DNA from: an uncultured Pseudanabaenaceae cyanobacterium
Lineage (GTDB): Bacteria > Cyanobacteriota > Cyanobacteriia > Pseudanabaenales > Pseudanabaenaceae
Reading direction: 5' to 3'
Assembly: GCA_937927915.1 (NCBI GenBank)
Contig: CALGKB010000002.1
Span: 248,001-312,000, forward strand
Length of the DNA stretch: 64,000 nucleotides
In this document: one piece after another, positions 26,701 through 38,400 of the stretch
Layout: each line of letters opens with the position of its first letter
How positions within the stretch are numbered: the first letter of the stretch is position 1
Translations under genes and position numbers: made by a program
The notes under the pieces: generated by a model
Seen by the model: the letters and a program-made list of their open reading frames with translations, nothing else
Database searches by the model: none
What the model was told of the DNA's origin: nothing

Positions 26701-29700
26701 ATATAGCGGGAGAATTGAATACAATCCCCTAAACCTTGCTCCGTATAGATTAACAAAGTTTTGTGAGGAAATGGTTTTCCGTCCCATAGAGGTTGGGATA
26801 GTCTGTGAATACGGGAATTATACTCTTGAATGTGGTGCCGCCATTCGTACTCTGCCCAACCTTCTCTTAATTTGCCCAAACTCATCAGTCCTATTCCTAT
26901 ATTCATATGGGCATCAGGATGATTGGGTTGGTATTGCAATATGGCACGAAAGGTTTCAACCGCTTCTATCAGTTTCTCCTGCATTGCTAGGGCTAAACCG
27001 TAGTTCAAATATGCCCCTATAGCATCAGGCTTAATCTCGATCGCCTTTTGGAAATACTGACAGGCAGTTGTATAGTCTTCCCTCTTGTTAGCTATTACAC
27101 CTAAATTGATGTAAGCCTCGGCGTAGTTGGGTTTAATTTCCAATGCTTCTTGCAGGAATTTCTCTGCTTCCTCCAGTTTTTCTACCTGGATCAAAGCAAC
27201 AGCTAAATTCACCCTTGTATCGGGACAGTTAGGTGTTAGTTCTAAAGCTCGGGTGAGAATTTGAACGGCAGTTTCTCCTTGCTTATGCTCTATGGCAATA
27301 CCAGCTAGGCTACGCAGTGCTTCTACACAATTAGGATTTAATTCTAAGGCACGGTTCAACTCTTTCTGGGCAGATTCATAGTCCTTCTTACGAGCATAGG
27401 CATTGCCTAAATGCAGGTGATACTGGCTATTGTTGGGGTCAATCTCGATCGCTTTTTGATAGTTAGAAATTGCCTCATCTGTTTTACCTTGGGCAGAATA
27501 TACTAAACCAATACCATCGTAGGCACGGGCATAGTCAGGTTTGATTTCGATCGCCTGTTGGAAATAGCTAAGAGCTTCATCTAACTGATTTGTAGCTTTG
27601 AGAGCATTACCTAAATTAAAATAATGTTTCGGGTCTTTCTTGCCATAACTAATTGCTAATTTATACTGCTCAATTGCTTTAGTATATTCCCCTAGTTTTT
27701 GATAGGCATTGCCTAAATTGTTATGCACTTCTGGTGTGGGCTTTAGTTCCAGTGCGCGATGGAAATATTTAATAGCTTCGGGTATGCGCCCCAATCGATC
27801 GAGAATTAAACCCAAGTTGGCGGGTATATCTTTGTGATTTGGTGCTACTTGTATTGCTCTTTCTAAGTATTCTGCCCCTTTCACTGCATCCCCTAGTTTA
27901 TAGACAGAAACGCCCATCATGTTCAAAACTTCTGCATAGTCGGGTTCAATTTCTAGTACTCTTGCCCCGTATTCCACTGCCTTTTGATAGTTAGCTTCCT
28001 CATAAGCCTTTATAGCTTTTTGCACTAGCTTGAGAGCCTCCTGCTGTGTCTGTAATTGTGAAACTATTTGCGTAATTTCTATATCCGATCGTTTCAATGT
28101 AGTGCTTAGAATATAGGGCGTAGGAGTAAATGACAAGAGATTCTGTTTTACTTCTGCCAGGACAGGTAGCCAGTCTTTCGGTTGTTGTTGGCGGAATAAC
28201 CTGGCTGTGGGATACCAAGGAGAATCAGACCGATCGAGCAGCCAACGCCAGTCAGGTATAAAAGGTAATAAAACCCATACTTCTTTCCCCATTGCTCCTG
28301 CTAAATGAGCAACTGCTGTATCTACAGAAATCACTAAGTCCAGATAACTGATAGCTGTAGCTGTATCAGCAAAATCTTGTAATTCGTCCCTCAAGTCAAT
28401 GACATTCAATGTCTTGAGCAGTTCTGCCTCTTCCTCTTTCATATCCTTCTGCAGACTAAAAATTTGTATGCCCTCCAGTGCAAATAACTCCTGCAGAAAA
28501 GGCAGGGGAATAGAACGGCGGGGAGAAGTTTTATGAGTCAGGCTGCTTGCCCACACAATACCAACTTTTATTTTGCCTATACCCTTCTCCTGAATTGTTT
28601 CAATAATAAAATTGTCGGGGTCATGGGGGGGAAATAGATAAGGTACTTGACCAGGAATTGTAGTAATGTCTGTACCGACAGCGGCAGGTACTGATTGTAG
28701 GGGTATCCAGTAATCAAATTTGGGGCGGGGATAACCTTCTGCTATTAAAATATCTATGTCTTTGTAGGTAGCAAATAGACGATGAAAAATTTTCGGGCAT
28801 TCGTACATAACTCTGCCACCCCTCGCCTTAATGAGACTGGCATAGCGAATAAATTGTATCCGATCGCCTAGTCCCTGTTCATTTACTAGTAAAACCGTCT
28901 CCCCTGCCAATTCTCTGCCATCCCATCGTGGTTCTTCATAGTTGGGTTTGCCATTCTTCTCAAGAAACTCTTTCATCTCCCAGCGGTGCTCATAGTATTG
29001 AAAGCCCTCTTTGACCCTTCCCTTCAATAAATAAGCCATGCCCAGATGAAATCTTGCTTCCGGATAGTTGGGGTCGTTTTCTACTGCCTTCTGATAACTT
29101 TCTATGGCGGCATCCACATCCCCTTTGCGTAGATAGGCATTCCCTAAGTTGTTGTAAGCAAGTGCATAATTGGGCTGTACTTCTAAAGCTCTCTTGTAGG
29201 ACTCGATCGCTTCTTCTAGGGCATCCTGTTTCTGGAGGGCATTGGCTAAATTACTTAAAGCTTTGGCATTGTTGGGGTCTTCCTTAAGTAATTTCTGATA
29301 GGTATCAATTGCTGTTTCTAATTCATTCTTATCCTGCAGGGCATTACCCAGAGTATTCAGAACATTGAGGTTATTAGGGTTGATTGCCAAAGCTCTATGA
29401 CATAATTCGATCGCTTCATCAACTTCTCCTTTCTCTTTTAGCAGAAGAGCAAGGTTACCGTAGGCATCTGCCAGATTCGGGTTAATTTCGATTGCTTTCC
29501 TGCAGTATTCTATGCCCTCCTCCAATTTACCTGTTTCTCGCAGGAGAACTCCTAAATTACTGTAGGCATGGGCAAGATTGGGCTGAATTGCTATCGCTTT
29601 TTCGTAATGCTCGATCGCTTGTTCGTATTTATTTATCTGAGATAATAAAGCCCCGTAGTTACATAAAATCTGGGGATTGTTGCCATCTAATTCTAGTGCT

Positions 29701-30188
29701 TTTTCAAAGTATTTGATTGCCTGTTCGTTATCTTTTCTTTCAGCATAAACTACTGCTAAGCTAGCGATCGTGTCAGCCCGATCGGGTTCTATCTCTAATG
29801 CTTTTTTTAAGCACTCGATCCCTTGCTCTGCATTCCCTAGCACATGATGGGTAACTCCTAAATCTGCCCAAGCCTGATAGGATTGTGGTTGCAAACGAGT
29901 GGCATTTTCTAATAGGGGGAGTGCCTCTTTATGTTTACCCACTTTCCATAGCAGTCTGCCCAATTCATGGTTAAGTTCAAAACAGTGGGGGGCTAATCCC
30001 AATGCCCGCTGATATGTAACTATAGCTTCATCATTTCTGCCTAGCTGTTCCAGAACATTTGCTTGCAATCTGATACCCTCGACATGATTTGGGTTGCTAC
30101 TAATGAGTTGCTCCAGTTCCGTGAGACATTGTAACCAGTTTTGCTGTTGATGATACTTAGTTGCTAATTCCCAATGTTGGTTGCTCAC
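20763..30188 (-). CDS. Giant TPR protein with five heptosyltransferase-like modules and a GT4 domain
   Basis: 3141 residues, no signal peptide, so cytoplasmic. TPR arrays (1-385, about 700-1110, about 1420-1480, about 1780-2000, about 2330-2450) alternate with five related GT-B-like modules at about 395-690, 1115-1400, 1480-1755, 2000-2280 and 2450-2730. Each module has an EQGxGDxIQFxR motif (GD invariant), a VGIVWA-like strand, IPLxxL-type spacing, an [20 protein letters not shown] motif and a closing DWRWxxxxxDSPWY. These resemble the ADP-heptose glycosyltransferase (GT9) C-terminal pattern. Residues about 2745-3141 form a GT4 domain ([32 protein letters not shown]). The start is GTG with AGGGGAGG 8 bp before it. 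By layout it recalls TPR-led O-GlcNAc transferases. It lies downstream of two methyltransferases and the giant surface protein; glycosylation of that protein is inferred. Confidence 0.9.
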   Translation of the reverse strand: MSNQHWELATKYHQQQNWLQCLTELEQLISSNPNHVEGIRLQANVLEQLGRNDEAIVTYQRALGLAPHCFELNHELGRLLWKVGKHKEALPLLENATRLQPQSYQAWADLGVTHHVLGNAEQGIECLKKALEIEPDRADTIASLAVVYAERKDNEQAIKYFEKALELDGNNPQILCNYGALLSQINKYEQAIEHYEKAIAIQPNLAHAYSNLGVLLRETGKLEEGIEYCRKAIEINPNLADAYGNLALLLKEKGEVDEAIELCHRALAINPNNLNVLNTLGNALQDKNELETAIDTYQKLLKEDPNNAKALSNLANALQKQDALEEAIESYKRALEVQPNYALAYNNLGNAYLRKGDVDAAIESYQKAVENDPNYPEARFHLGMAYLLKGRVKEGFQYYEHRWEMKEFLEKNGKPNYEEPRWDGRELAGETVLLVNEQGLGDRIQFIRYASLIKARGGRVMYECPKIFHRLFATYKDIDILIAEGYPRPKFDYWIPLQSVPAAVGTDITTIPGQVPYLFPPHDPDNFIIETIQEKGIGKIKVGIVWASSLTHKTSPRRSIPLPFLQELFALEGIQIFSLQKDMKEEEAELLKTLNVIDLRDELQDFADTATAISYLDLVISVDTAVAHLAGAMGKEVWVLLPFIPDWRWLLDRSDSPWYPTARLFRQQQPKDWLPVLAEVKQNLLSFTPTPYILSTTLKRSDIEITQIVSQLQTQQEALKLVQKAIKAYEEANYQKAVEYGARVLEIEPDYAEVLNMMGVSVYKLGDAVKGAEYLERAIQVAPNHKDIPANLGLILDRLGRIPEAIKYFHRALELKPTPEVHNNLGNAYQKLGEYTKAIEQYKLAISYGKKDPKHYFNLGNALKATNQLDEALSYFQQAIEIKPDYARAYDGIGLVYSAQGKTDEAISNYQKAIEIDPNNSQYHLHLGNAYARKKDYESAQKELNRALELNPNCVEALRSLAGIAIEHKQGETAVQILTRALELTPNCPDTRVNLAVALIQVEKLEEAEKFLQEALEIKPNYAEAYINLGVIANKREDYTTACQYFQKAIEIKPDAIGAYLNYGLALAMQEKLIEAVETFRAILQYQPNHPDAHMNIGIGLMSLGKLREGWAEYEWRHHIQEYNSRIHRLSQPLWDGKPFPHKTLLIYTEQGLGDCIQFSRYIPLVKAMGGRVIVECNQEPLRNIMKRVKGADEVYVIGEELPPFDFHYPLMSLPHLLGIDFDTIPHNIPHIEVPANLVELPKKSSQKLKVGIVWTANLGNPATGKKRTIPLADFLSILEVEGVDFYILQKDVFEHERPLLERYNDRVTYLCPLLRDLTDTAALVQQLDLVITVDTMVGHLAGTFNIPTWIILPFAPDWRWLLKRQDTPWYRSVKLFRRFAQESWQPVIRRVKQQLYLQKLYHSRLLEQEKYKRLIAKQPDYGEAHNNLGTVEIVLGNFQSAEEHLRKAVEVCPHLNEAKLNLATALLNQGKLSEGFSYYLYRWQVEGFCGHNQKPNYKQPRWNGKDDISNQILYIHPEQGFGDQIQFIRYLPLLKPRVKAIYYGCHSSLVRLFQQIASIDRLVRDGDHYPSFDYYIPLGDIPSLFNTIPATSGYLSVKSGNKWQQYFLGVDKLKVGVVWETTSNHPTAQERSIGLPYFHQLFYRQDCQFYVIQPQVSTDDRKILEIHSDSVTDLSTQITDFQDTAEIISCLNLVITIDSAVAHLAGAMGKKTWLLLPHIFDWRWQYKWYDSVQLLSQPQLGDWQSVIDRVNAMLDVFVTGDVDVEVLITRASNAYQNKDIDTAVRLLQQATNLCPSRYDLKFAIGNMLGQANRLEEAIAVFQEIIQANPDYPGVKEALAKAYFNWGNAVNEKQEHREAIKLYLKALQYNPNFAKAHTNLGIAYGKLGELESSIFHYKEAIKLHPNHAQIYNNLATTLHQNNRYAEAKEAYQQALNLNPKLVEAHSGLASIYRDTGDIERALLHHSASIKIDPTYANARFNLAQTLLLAGHFTEGWKEYEWRFKSKQFLEQGFVPPQFNVPQWDGSDIFGKRILILTEQGIGDQIQFIRYAKVLKERGARAVFYGCPEALLELLQPVPWIDKLLAPAEPAPPFDCWVSLMSLPYLCGTTIENIPCPVPYLSVPFDFSERINSSEAWVGICWASRSASLSAKRRSASLTEFAQLFAVPGIKFISLQKELTTEEKQILETYGIADNSQQMNSFYETAKIIQNLDLVITVDTAVAHLAAAMGKPTWIMLNFSPDWRWLTDRSDSPWYPSVRLFRQKSHSTESWQEVIAEIKVALQSIFIPLNPSQEFQQALNCYRSGDIQGCENICQALLARGQDFVSANHLMGVIKVQQQLLQLALPYLYKALTYYPLEGGIHHALGGTLVYLRHLDLALFYLHRSLQTAPNSIETWNNLGSAYSYLNQIEASVSSYQQSIAVRDNAEARFGIAVNLLKQGNYGDGLREYEWRWQQIKFQHSNPLPTFAQPRWDGSDLTGKTILVWTEQGAGDQIQFWRFFALLKQKGAQRVIYTCADELVSLARLLPAVDEVIGNGQAIPQFDYWVPLLSLPYCLGITLENLPTAHRYLLCPSLPAHLSGFFSQSCKLKVGLVWACKRHHETFIDRSIPFYLLQTLLEHTDVQFYLLQKDIPAEDRKFLDRYPHLINLQDYLTDFGVTAAVIDRLDLVITVDTAVAHLSGALGKPTWVLLPFAADWRWLTDRSDSPWYPSLVLLRQSKRNCWGDVISEVLRRLDEYVSQHKSLPRQECKKIAIGWSLGLNTGWGVFGTNLALQLVCHPEYQPVLLSAQGLEGGHYNPLTQKLLTPLLEEWGQFQNLIKQNPNGVFNLDVPVIHALGNGLACGSRDKFIGTKNIGFIFFENTLLTEEDKQRAQRYDIILAGSSWNTKILQQNGIDRVYTVLQGIDPTLFHPAPKSGLFNDRFVIFSGGKIEFRKGQDIVVAAFKRFYKKHPDALLVFAWHNFWSQFMLGMDQTGNVKGLPQLTADKQRLDISSWLIENGLPPGSFYDVGLVPNYLMPLVYREADVALFPNRCEGGTNLVAMECLACGVPTILSANTGHLDLMDESHCYPLTKQRPVPPHPIFPGTQDWGESDIEEIVEVLERVYNDRSTAQNKGQKAAMFMQNLTWQKQVSHLITVLETHNLL

Positions 30189-30291
30189 TTTCTACGCCTC
30201 CCCTAATGTAATATCTTTGTATACTCCTTCCCCATCAATCCAATTCCCTTTCCCAAATCAGATATGCTTGTAACTGCACCATCTTCATCAC

Positions 30292-31803
30292 CTAGACTGC
30301 TAAATGGGGACTAATACCCATAAAAGGTAAAAGAACATTGAATTGACGGACACTGTTTTGAATTGCTAGTCTCATAGTCTCCTGCGGTGTTAACTCTTTC
30401 TCATCTTTTGTTTGTACTTTGAGAGCCAGGTTGCGCTTTTGCATGATCTCCAGTGCTTTTTGGGAAGCTTCTGCCCCATAATTGACAATGCTCCATAACA
30501 TGACTGCATCTACCCAACTAATACAGTGACCACTACCCATCACAGGGGAAGCCAGGGTAACTGAGGGCAAAAGATCAGGGGCTGTTGTCACAACTTGACT
30601 AAGGGCATCCCGATTGTAGGCGGAAATCGTTGTCACTGGTGTAGGGGGAGTGGCGATCGGTATCACTCTGCGGGCAGCAACAGCATAGGTCAGGGCTTTG
30701 CGAATTTCATGGCGAGGGTAGGCTGATAGTTCGGGATGTTGATAGAGTTTTTCTAAAGTGCTGGGTGTCTGTAAAAGGCGTAAGACCGTTGCCATAGGGT
30801 CGACATTCAAGCGCACTGCCATCCCTGAAAAGTTGATCACTTGATTTTGGTCTTGCCCTGGTAAAGCGACCACTAATACTGATTCCAAGGGTTTTTCATT
30901 GCCCGCCGATCGGTTTGTCTTGCAAAAAACATCAGTCCTGCCCCCAGTGACACAGATATAGTCCTTGATCGCCTCTACACTTGCCCTTTCCCGTACTCCC
31001 CTAAATAGCTCCCGTGATTCCATCGGCACTACTAACTGCAAATGATTGTAAAAAGGCTCCGCACTGCCTGCATACCTCAAACCCCTCTGCTCCAGCAGTT
31101 GATTCATATCGGCAAAATAATATGCCTTTCGCACATTGCTGAGGTAGTCGTGAAGAAAGAGAGAAGTAGTAGAGTTGATCATGTTCTGCAGAAAGTCTTT
31201 AGCAGTGGGGGAAACCTCAAAGTAGCGCTTTTGGGTATTCAAAAATCCCTTCAAAAACTCCTTTGTCAGTAAAACTTTCTCTTCTGGCTCTCCCTCCAGT
31301 TGATTATAGTAGTCGCTGGCTAGACGACACAAAGGCGGCTGAATAACATGACCAGGCATAACCATATAGTGGAGATATGCTAGTCCCCCCTCTACTAGAT
31401 TGCTGCCCATGAAATCTAACACTGCATCCCTGGGAGCATCAGCTAACCAAGATAAAGTGCCACTGATAGCAATAAAATGAAATTGAGGGAGGTTTCTCTC
31501 TTTTAACTCTGTGAAATTGCTGTGAATCAGTTTGACATTTTTTAAGCCTGTTGCCTCCGCCCGTGCCTGCGCCATGCGAATATGATTACTGTTAAAATCG
31601 ACACCCACAAACTCAGCCTGGGGAAATGCCGCCGCCAAGGTCAACAAAGTTAGCCCAGGACCACAACCCAAATCACAATAGCGAAAAGGTCGCGATAAAT
31701 CGATCGGGTCAAACCCCGCCAACGCCGCTGCATAGTTCATTACTGGGGGAGCCTGACGGGCATTGAAAGAGGCTATGTATTCTATGTCAGTACGGTATTG
31801 CAT
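30292..31803 (-). CDS. SAM methyltransferase with C-terminal methyltransferase-regulatory domain
   Basis: 503 residues. Residues about 30-170 form a class I SAM domain: motif I is YCDLGCGPGLTLLTLA, followed by EFVGVDFNSNHIRMA, and ISGTLSWLAD in place of motif IV. The middle and end (about 210-300 and 300-503) match the layout of proteins annotated as methyltransferases with a regulatory domain; helices around HYMVMPGHVIQPPL and DMNQLLEQRGLRYAGSAEPF fit. Such proteins occur near surface glycosylation and O-antigen genes. It lies 1 bp after the other methyltransferase gene and 103 bp before the giant TPR-glycosyltransferase. Methylation of glycans or of the surface protein is the likely job; the substrate is unproven. 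Confidence 0.8.
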   Translation of the reverse strand: MQYRTDIEYIASFNARQAPPVMNYAAALAGFDPIDLSRPFRYCDLGCGPGLTLLTLAAAFPQAEFVGVDFNSNHIRMAQARAEATGLKNVKLIHSNFTELKERNLPQFHFIAISGTLSWLADAPRDAVLDFMGSNLVEGGLAYLHYMVMPGHVIQPPLCRLASDYYNQLEGEPEEKVLLTKEFLKGFLNTQKRYFEVSPTAKDFLQNMINSTTSLFLHDYLSNVRKAYYFADMNQLLEQRGLRYAGSAEPFYNHLQLVVPMESRELFRGVRERASVEAIKDYICVTGGRTDVFCKTNRSAGNEKPLESVLVVALPGQDQNQVINFSGMAVRLNVDPMATVLRLLQTPSTLEKLYQHPELSAYPRHEIRKALTYAVAARRVIPIATPPTPVTTISAYNRDALSQVVTTAPDLLPSVTLASPVMGSGHCISWVDAVMLWSIVNYGAEASQKALEIMQKRNLALKVQTKDEKELTPQETMRLAIQNSVRQFNVLLPFMGISPHLAV

Positions 31804-31804
31804 A

Positions 31805-32431
31805 TCAAACTTTGGTTGCCGTAAACGCCCAATAGGTGTCTGGTCCTGCCATAGTGGGTAAGTTTATATCATATATGTTTTTGACAGCAAAACCCGATCG
31901 GGTCAGCAGGGATAACCACATGGACTTGTCTAAGACGCTGTAGTGGTTCGGGTTATTTTCATGGTGACAACTGGTGTTGGGGGCTGGCACTTCCACATAC
32001 AAAAAGCCCTGGGGTTTTAAGACTCTGTGAAATTCACTGAGGGTGAAAAAGGGGAATATACTGTGTTCCAAACAATGACGACACCATATTAAATCAAACT
32101 CGGCAGCGGCAAAATCTAAAAAGGATTGGTCCATTGCCCGTACATCAAATCCTCTCCTCTGACAAACCTGTACATCTTCAGGATTCAAAGTTATGCCTAT
32201 CGCTGCCAAACCCTCTGCCCGAAAAATCTCCAATGCTACTCCCTGTCCACACCCCACATCCAGGATTTTCCAGTTCGCCGCCACTTTAGCTTCATCTTTT
32301 ACCTTCTCCCACATCTGTCTAGTAATTTGGGAGTGCAATGGTGTGGGCGGTTCGGGATAGGTCTGTTGCGCTATCTTAGCTAAGAAATTCTCTAACTTTT
32401 GAATATCGATCGGTTTAAGCTGCATCCCCAT
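31805..32431 (-). CDS. Class I SAM-dependent methyltransferase
   Basis: 208 residues. The SAM fold starts with motif I ILDVGCGQGVALEIF (about 56-70), then an acidic residue after IGITLNPEDV, DLIWCRHCLEHSIFPF near motif IV, and HRVLKPQGFLYVEVP. The HCLEH and LKPQG pattern is that of UbiE/methyltransferase-11 type enzymes acting on small molecules or sugars. The hydrophilic C-terminus ends WAFTATKV. The ATG may be at the first Met or at Met3. It precedes the 503-residue methyltransferase with a single base between them and follows the adhesin gene after a terminator, so it begins a separate three-gene transcript with that protein and the giant TPR gene. Confidence 0.85.
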   Translation of the reverse strand: MGMQLKPIDIQKLENFLAKIAQQTYPEPPTPLHSQITRQMWEKVKDEAKVAANWKILDVGCGQGVALEIFRAEGLAAIGITLNPEDVQVCQRRGFDVRAMDQSFLDFAAAEFDLIWCRHCLEHSIFPFFTLSEFHRVLKPQGFLYVEVPAPNTSCHHENNPNHYSVLDKSMWLSLLTRSGFAVKNIYDINLPTMAGPDTYWAFTATKV

Positions 32432-32441
32432 TTTCCCCTAG

Positions 32442-32470
32442 AAAAAGAGCCAGAGGTTACCCCCTGACTC
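32442..32470 (-). terminator. Terminator of the giant surface-protein gene
   Basis: On the minus strand GAGTCAG and CTGGCTC pair (one G-T wobble) and five T follow, 13 bp after the surface-protein stop. It separates that gene from the methyltransferase genes. Confidence 0.7.
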
Positions 32471-32483
32471 TATTTTAGCCTAT

Positions 32484-35400
32484 CTAGCTGACTCCCCTAC
32501 CAAGGGTGGGAATGGTTACCCTTTCCTGGGAGCGACCGATCTTCACATAGTGGTCAAAGGCACTGCGGTATTCACCCCTAGCGATCGCTGTTGACACATC
32601 GGGATAGAGAGAGAGATAGAACTGGGTATCGAACATAGGTCCAGGGTCACGGTTCTCAAATTGACCGATCTTAGTGAAGTGCTCTAACCCGTTCCTAAAT
32701 TCCCCTCTGGCTACCGCTGCCCGCACATCGGGGTTAGTCTGCAGATAGTAGCCTTCATCAAAAGCGGGTAGAGGCGGATTTTCTGCCTTGGGTCGCCGCT
32801 GCTCGAACATACCCTTGCGGATGAAGTGCTCGAAGGGACTGCGGAAACCACCCTCACGGATTTCTTGCTCTACCCCAGGATTGATGCGCAGGTATTCGCT
32901 GGCAATGAAGTTGGGGGATGGTTGCAAGCCCGCCTGTAACCCCACCTTGATGAAGTGGTCAAATGCCGATCGGAATTGCCCTGAGGCTACTGCCTGTGCT
33001 GCACTGGGATTCTGTCTGAGATAGAACTCAGGGTCAAACAACTCACTGGGAGCACGATTCTCAAATTGCCCCACTTGCAGGAAGTGTTCAAAGGCACTCT
33101 TGAACTGACCCCGCTGGATGAGTTCCTTGACGATGGAGTTGCGATACAGGTAATAGCCCTCATCAAAGATCAGGAGGCGAGGATCGGCATTTTGGTACTG
33201 CCCTACCTTGATGAAGTGGTCAAACAGGGAGCTAAATTCACCCCTTTGTACCGCCGCTACTGCCTGGGGATTGTACTGGCGATAGACCTCCTCATCATAG
33301 AGCAGGCTGGGTTGTAAGCCCCTGAATTGCCCCACTTTTAAGAAGTGGTCCTCTGCATCCTTAAATTCCCCACGCCGAATTGCACTAGCCACATCAGGGT
33401 TGCGACTGAGGTAGAAGGCACTGTCTACGTAGTCAGATACTGTATTCAAGCCGTTCTGCGTCCGTTTTTGTAGGGACTGATCCAAAGGCAGGATGATCGG
33501 GGGCACAATGCGTTCGGGAGCAATAGCCGTCACGATCGGGACAGCGTTGTTGACCGTAATCAGAGTTGTAGTCAGGAGCTGACGATTCCCACCTGTAGTA
33601 AATGAAACTGTACCCAAGTTGGCACTGAAGGGACCACCTAAGCTAATATTCTGCTGGTTAGTCGGGAACGGTGTAGCAAATGCCCCCGTGATAATGTTGG
33701 GTGTATTGGGGCTGGTAAAGCTGACCTTCCCTGAGAAGATGGTGCGAGGATTGAGGCTGGCAATCACAGGGAACGTCACAATACCCGTGACTGGGTCATA
33801 GAAACCATTGTCGGATACCCTCACATCCGTCAGACCAGGGGGCACGATCGTTTGTACCTTTACATCCCTTGCCACTTCATTACCGTTGTTAACCGTTGTC
33901 ACTGTGTAGGTCACTTGGGTATTGGGGGGAATTACACGGAAGTCCACCTCATTTAGTACCGTCACAGGCTGATTGGGGTCTAGAGTGAGACGGTCTTCAA
34001 AGCGACCAACCCTGACAAAGTGATCAAAGGCACTGCGGTATTCCCCTCGCCTTACAGCCGCTGCCACATCCGGATAGCGCTCCAGATAGAACTTGGGATC
34101 GAAGAAGGGACTGGGTCTTCTGCCTTCAAACTGCCCAAAACGGGTGTAGTGCTCTAAGCCGTTGACAAATTTGCCCTGACTGACTGCTTCCCTCACATCG
34201 GGGTTATTCATCAGGTAATAGCCCTCATCGTAGAGCTGCAGACGGGGTGGTCTGAATTCAAACTGCCCCCGACGGAGATAGTGTTCAAAGGCACTGCGAA
34301 ACTTTCCTTCCCTGATCAAGTTGGATACATCAGGGTTAGAGGCGAGGTATTTGCCACTGTCAAACAGAGGTGTAGCATCTAAGCCCGCCAATAGACCTAC
34401 CTTGATGAAGTGCTCGAAGGCAGACTTGTACTTACCCGCCGCTAATTCTTCCTTCACCTGGGGATTGCGCAGGAGATAGTAGTCTTGGTCAAACAGCAGG
34501 CTGGGATTGCGTCCCTCAAATTGCCCTACTTCTATGTAGTGGTCAAAGGGTGTGCGGAACTCGCCCCGCTTGATTGCCTCTTCTACTACCGAGTTGCGGA
34601 AGGTATAGAAGCCAGGGTCAAATAGCAGTTGTCGGGGGTCACGCCAGTCGTACTGTCCCTTCTGAATAAAGAACTCAAACAGCGATCGGAATTCCCCTTT
34701 CCGCACTGCCTCCACCGCATCAGGGTTATAGAGGGCAAAGATTTCGGGGTCAAATAGGTTACTAGGTAGACGATTTTCAAATTGACCTACTTTGAGGAAA
34801 TGATCCAAAGGATCGGTAAAACGTCCATCGATCGATGCCTGCGGGAAGACAATCCCCAACTGCCTTGCCAGATCAGGGAACAAAGCCGCTACATCAGGAT
34901 TGTTCCTCAGATAGAACTCCACATCGAAGAAGTCCACGATCGTGTTCTGCCCGTTGATGGGTATACCATCCCGATCGAATTGGTTTTGGACAAAGATGTC
35001 TAGGTTTAGAGCCGTAACCAATCGAGGATCGAAGTAGTAATCCCTAAAGTTCCCACCGTCAGGTCTGGGATCAAGTTGGTCGGGGGTAGGCGGTGTGTCC
35101 AACGGAGGAATGAATGAGGGAGGAGTAGGGTTAGGTGTAGCGATCGGTGGTGTCGGTACCTGTGTGGGCGCAGGTGTAGGTACAGGAGTTGGTACTGGTG
35201 TGGGAACTGGTGTTGGCGCAGGTGCCGGTACAGGAGTGGGAGCCGGTGTTGGCGCAGGTGCCGGTACAGGAGTGGGATCTGGTGCCGGTGTGGGCGTAGG
35301 AGTTGGTGTTGCAATATCGTCGTTGACGATCACACCGATCGCTTGGGTTTGCGGGGTCAACGTAGCTTGCAAGCCAGGCACACTTACAGGTGTTCCCGTA

Positions 35401-38400
35401 ACCTGAACAAAGAAGTTTTCATCTGGTTCTACTGTCGTATCCCCGCTCACCGTCACGGTAATAGGATTACTTGCCAAACTACCCGCAGGAATCACCACCG
35501 TGCCACTGTTAGCCACAAAGTCCGAACCACTGCTAGCAGTACCATTTGCCACCGTGTAGCTGACTGTAACAGGTTGTGCCGCTGTCTGCGTCAGAGTGAC
35601 AGAGTAGATAAAGCTAGAAGTATTCGTACCGCTGTTGCCTTCCAAAGCACTAATGGAACCACTGATACCAACTCCGACAGGGTCGTCATCCTGAATCACT
35701 CCCGTTGCCACTGACTGCCCGATCGGGGCATTGGAACTGAGCAAGTTCACGCTAAAGGTCTCATTGCCTTCTGGAATAGTGTCATTGACAACCGTCACCG
35801 TCACCAGGGCAGTAGTTTGTCCAGGGGCGATCGTCACTACGGCACTGGGAATGTTAGTGAAGTCTCCAGGCGCCACTGCACTACCATTTTGAGTCTGATA
35901 AGTAACCGTCACAGGATTACTGTTGGTCTCTGTCAGACTAATGGTGTAGACAAACGCCGTCATGCTTTCAGACTGAGCAACTGTGTTCGGTACAATCACC
36001 AGACCGCCTAGGTCATCGTTGATGATTACTCCCGTTGCCTGAGTTTGGCTGGTAAACGTTGCCGATAGCCCTGCTACTGTTAGAGGCGTGCCCGTGATTT
36101 GGACAAAGAAGTTTTCATTCGGCTCGATCGTGGTATCCCCGCTCACCGTCACGGTAATAGGATTACTTGCCAAACTACCCGCAGGAATCACCACCGTGCC
36201 ACTGTTAGCCACAAAGTCCGAACCACTGCTAGCAGTACCATTTGCCACCGTGTAGCTCACAGTAATCGGTTGAGCTGCTGTCTGTGTCAGAGTGACAGAG
36301 TAGATAAAGCTAGAGGTATTCGTACCGCTGTTGCCTTCCAAAGCACTAATGGAACCACTGATACCAACTCCGACAGGGTCGTCATCCTGAATCACTCCCG
36401 TTGCCACTGACTGCCCGATCGGGGCATTGGAACCAAGCAAGTTAACTGTGAAGTTCTCATTGCCCTCTGGAATCGTGTCATTCGATACCGTCACCGTCAC
36501 CAGGGCTGTGGTTTGTCCAGGGGCGATCGTTACTACGGCACTGGGAATGTTAGTGAAGTCTCCAGGCGCCACTGCACTGCCATTTTGAGTCTGATAGGTT
36601 ACCGTCACAGGATTACTGTTGGTCTGGGTCAGACTAATGGTGTAGACAAACGCCGTCATGCTCTCAGACTGAGCAACTGTGTTCGGTACAATCACCACGT
36701 CACCTAGGTCATCGTTGATGATCACACCCGTTGCCTGGGTCTGAGTGGTAAAGGTTGCCGACAGCCCTGCCACACTTACAGGCGTGCCCGTGATTTGGAC
36801 AAAGAAGTTTTCATTCGGCTCGACTGTCGTATCCCCGCTCACCGTCACGGTAATAGGATTACTTGCCAAATTACCAGCAGGAATCACCACCGTGCCACTG
36901 TTAGCCACAAAGTCCGAACCACTGCTAGCAGTACCATTTGCCACCGTGTAGCTGACTGTAACAGGTTGTGCCGCTGTCTGTGTCAGAGTGACAGAGTAGA
37001 TGAAGCTGGAGGTATTCGTACCGCTGTTGCCTTCCAGGGCACTAATGGAACCACTGATACCAACTCCGACAGGGTCGTCATCCTGAATCACTCCCGTTGC
37101 CACCGACTGCCCGATCGGGGCATTGGAACCAAGCAAGTTAACTGTGAAGTTCTCATTGCCTTCTGGAATAGTGTCGTTCGATACCGTCACAGTTACCAGG
37201 GCAGTAGTTTGTCCAGATGCAATCGTTGCAGTGCCGAGAGGAATGTTATTGAAGTCCCCAGGAGCCAGGGCAGTTCCGTTCTGTGTTTGGTATGTAACTG
37301 TTGTGGGAGAAGGAGATGTACCCGTCAAGCTAATTGTGTAGACAAAAGCTGTATTGCTTTCTAGCTGACTGACGGTGTTGGGCAAGATATTAACTTGCGG
37401 GAAGTCATCATTAACGATCGTTCCTATTGCCTGACTAAGTGCATTGTTGATGGTTGCATTACTACCAGTAAGCTGTACGGAGAAGGTTTCATCAGGCTCG
37501 ATCGTGTTGTCTCCTGAGACAGTGACAGTGACAAAGACAGATGCACTGCCTGCAGGAATTATAGCTACAGTTGTTGTAGGCAGACCTGCAAAATCCATAG
37601 CATCCGTAGTCATGTCAGTGATGCTGTAAGTAACAGTCACATTAAAGGGTGCAGTCTGTCCTAGGAAGATAGTAAACACATAGTCAGTATTGGCAGAGGT
37701 ACCCTCATTCATTGCCCCAGGACCAATTAGCCCTACCCCAGGGAAATCATTATCAACTAGAACACCAGTGGCAGTAGGCTGACTGACCGTAATGTTGTTG
37801 TTGCCATTGTTATTGATGGTGACAGTGAATGTCTCATCACTTTCAGTCGCACCATCAGGAACAGAGGTCACCGTTACAACTGCCAATGTCTGCCCGACTG
37901 GAATTGTTACTAAGCCATCATTATCGACATAGTCCATACCCGCGTTAGCAGTGCCATCATTGGTGTTGTAACTGATAATGGTGGGTACAGGCAAGGTAGT
38001 GGATAGGGTGATCGTGAAGACATAATCAGTGGGCATAGAGGGACCGAGGTCTTCCAGGTTAGAAACCGTTCCTGGTGTAATACCCACACTCGCATCGTCA
38101 TTGATAATTACCCCCGTAGCAGTGCTAGCAGCAGTAACGATCGTTGCCCCTGCCCCCATGGCATTAGAGATCGTGACATTGAAAGTTTCGTCTGGCTCTT
38201 GCATTGAATCAGGAATAACAGTGACTGTGACAAGTTGAGTGGTACTGCCAGCGGCGATTGTCACTAAGCCATCGTTATCCGTATAATCCATGTTTGCGAC
38301 TGTCGCAGTATTGTCGTTAGTAGCATAGCTGACAGTAATATCAACCTCCGCTGTCTGGCTTAGGCTAATGGTGTAGACATAAGTAGTAGGTGTTGCTTGA

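Noticed and set aside
20763-30188. Modular NRPS/PKS-type assembly line
   Set aside because: No adenylation, ketosynthase or carrier motifs; the modules are TPR and GT-B-like.
35095-35406. Gly/Val-rich plus-strand frame (GVGTGVGTG)
   Set aside because: It is the antisense of the Pro-rich linker, a product of simple codon repeats.
32500-37405. CRISPR-like array from direct repeats
   Set aside because: Repeats are long coding units in frame, with no short spacers and no cas genes nearby.
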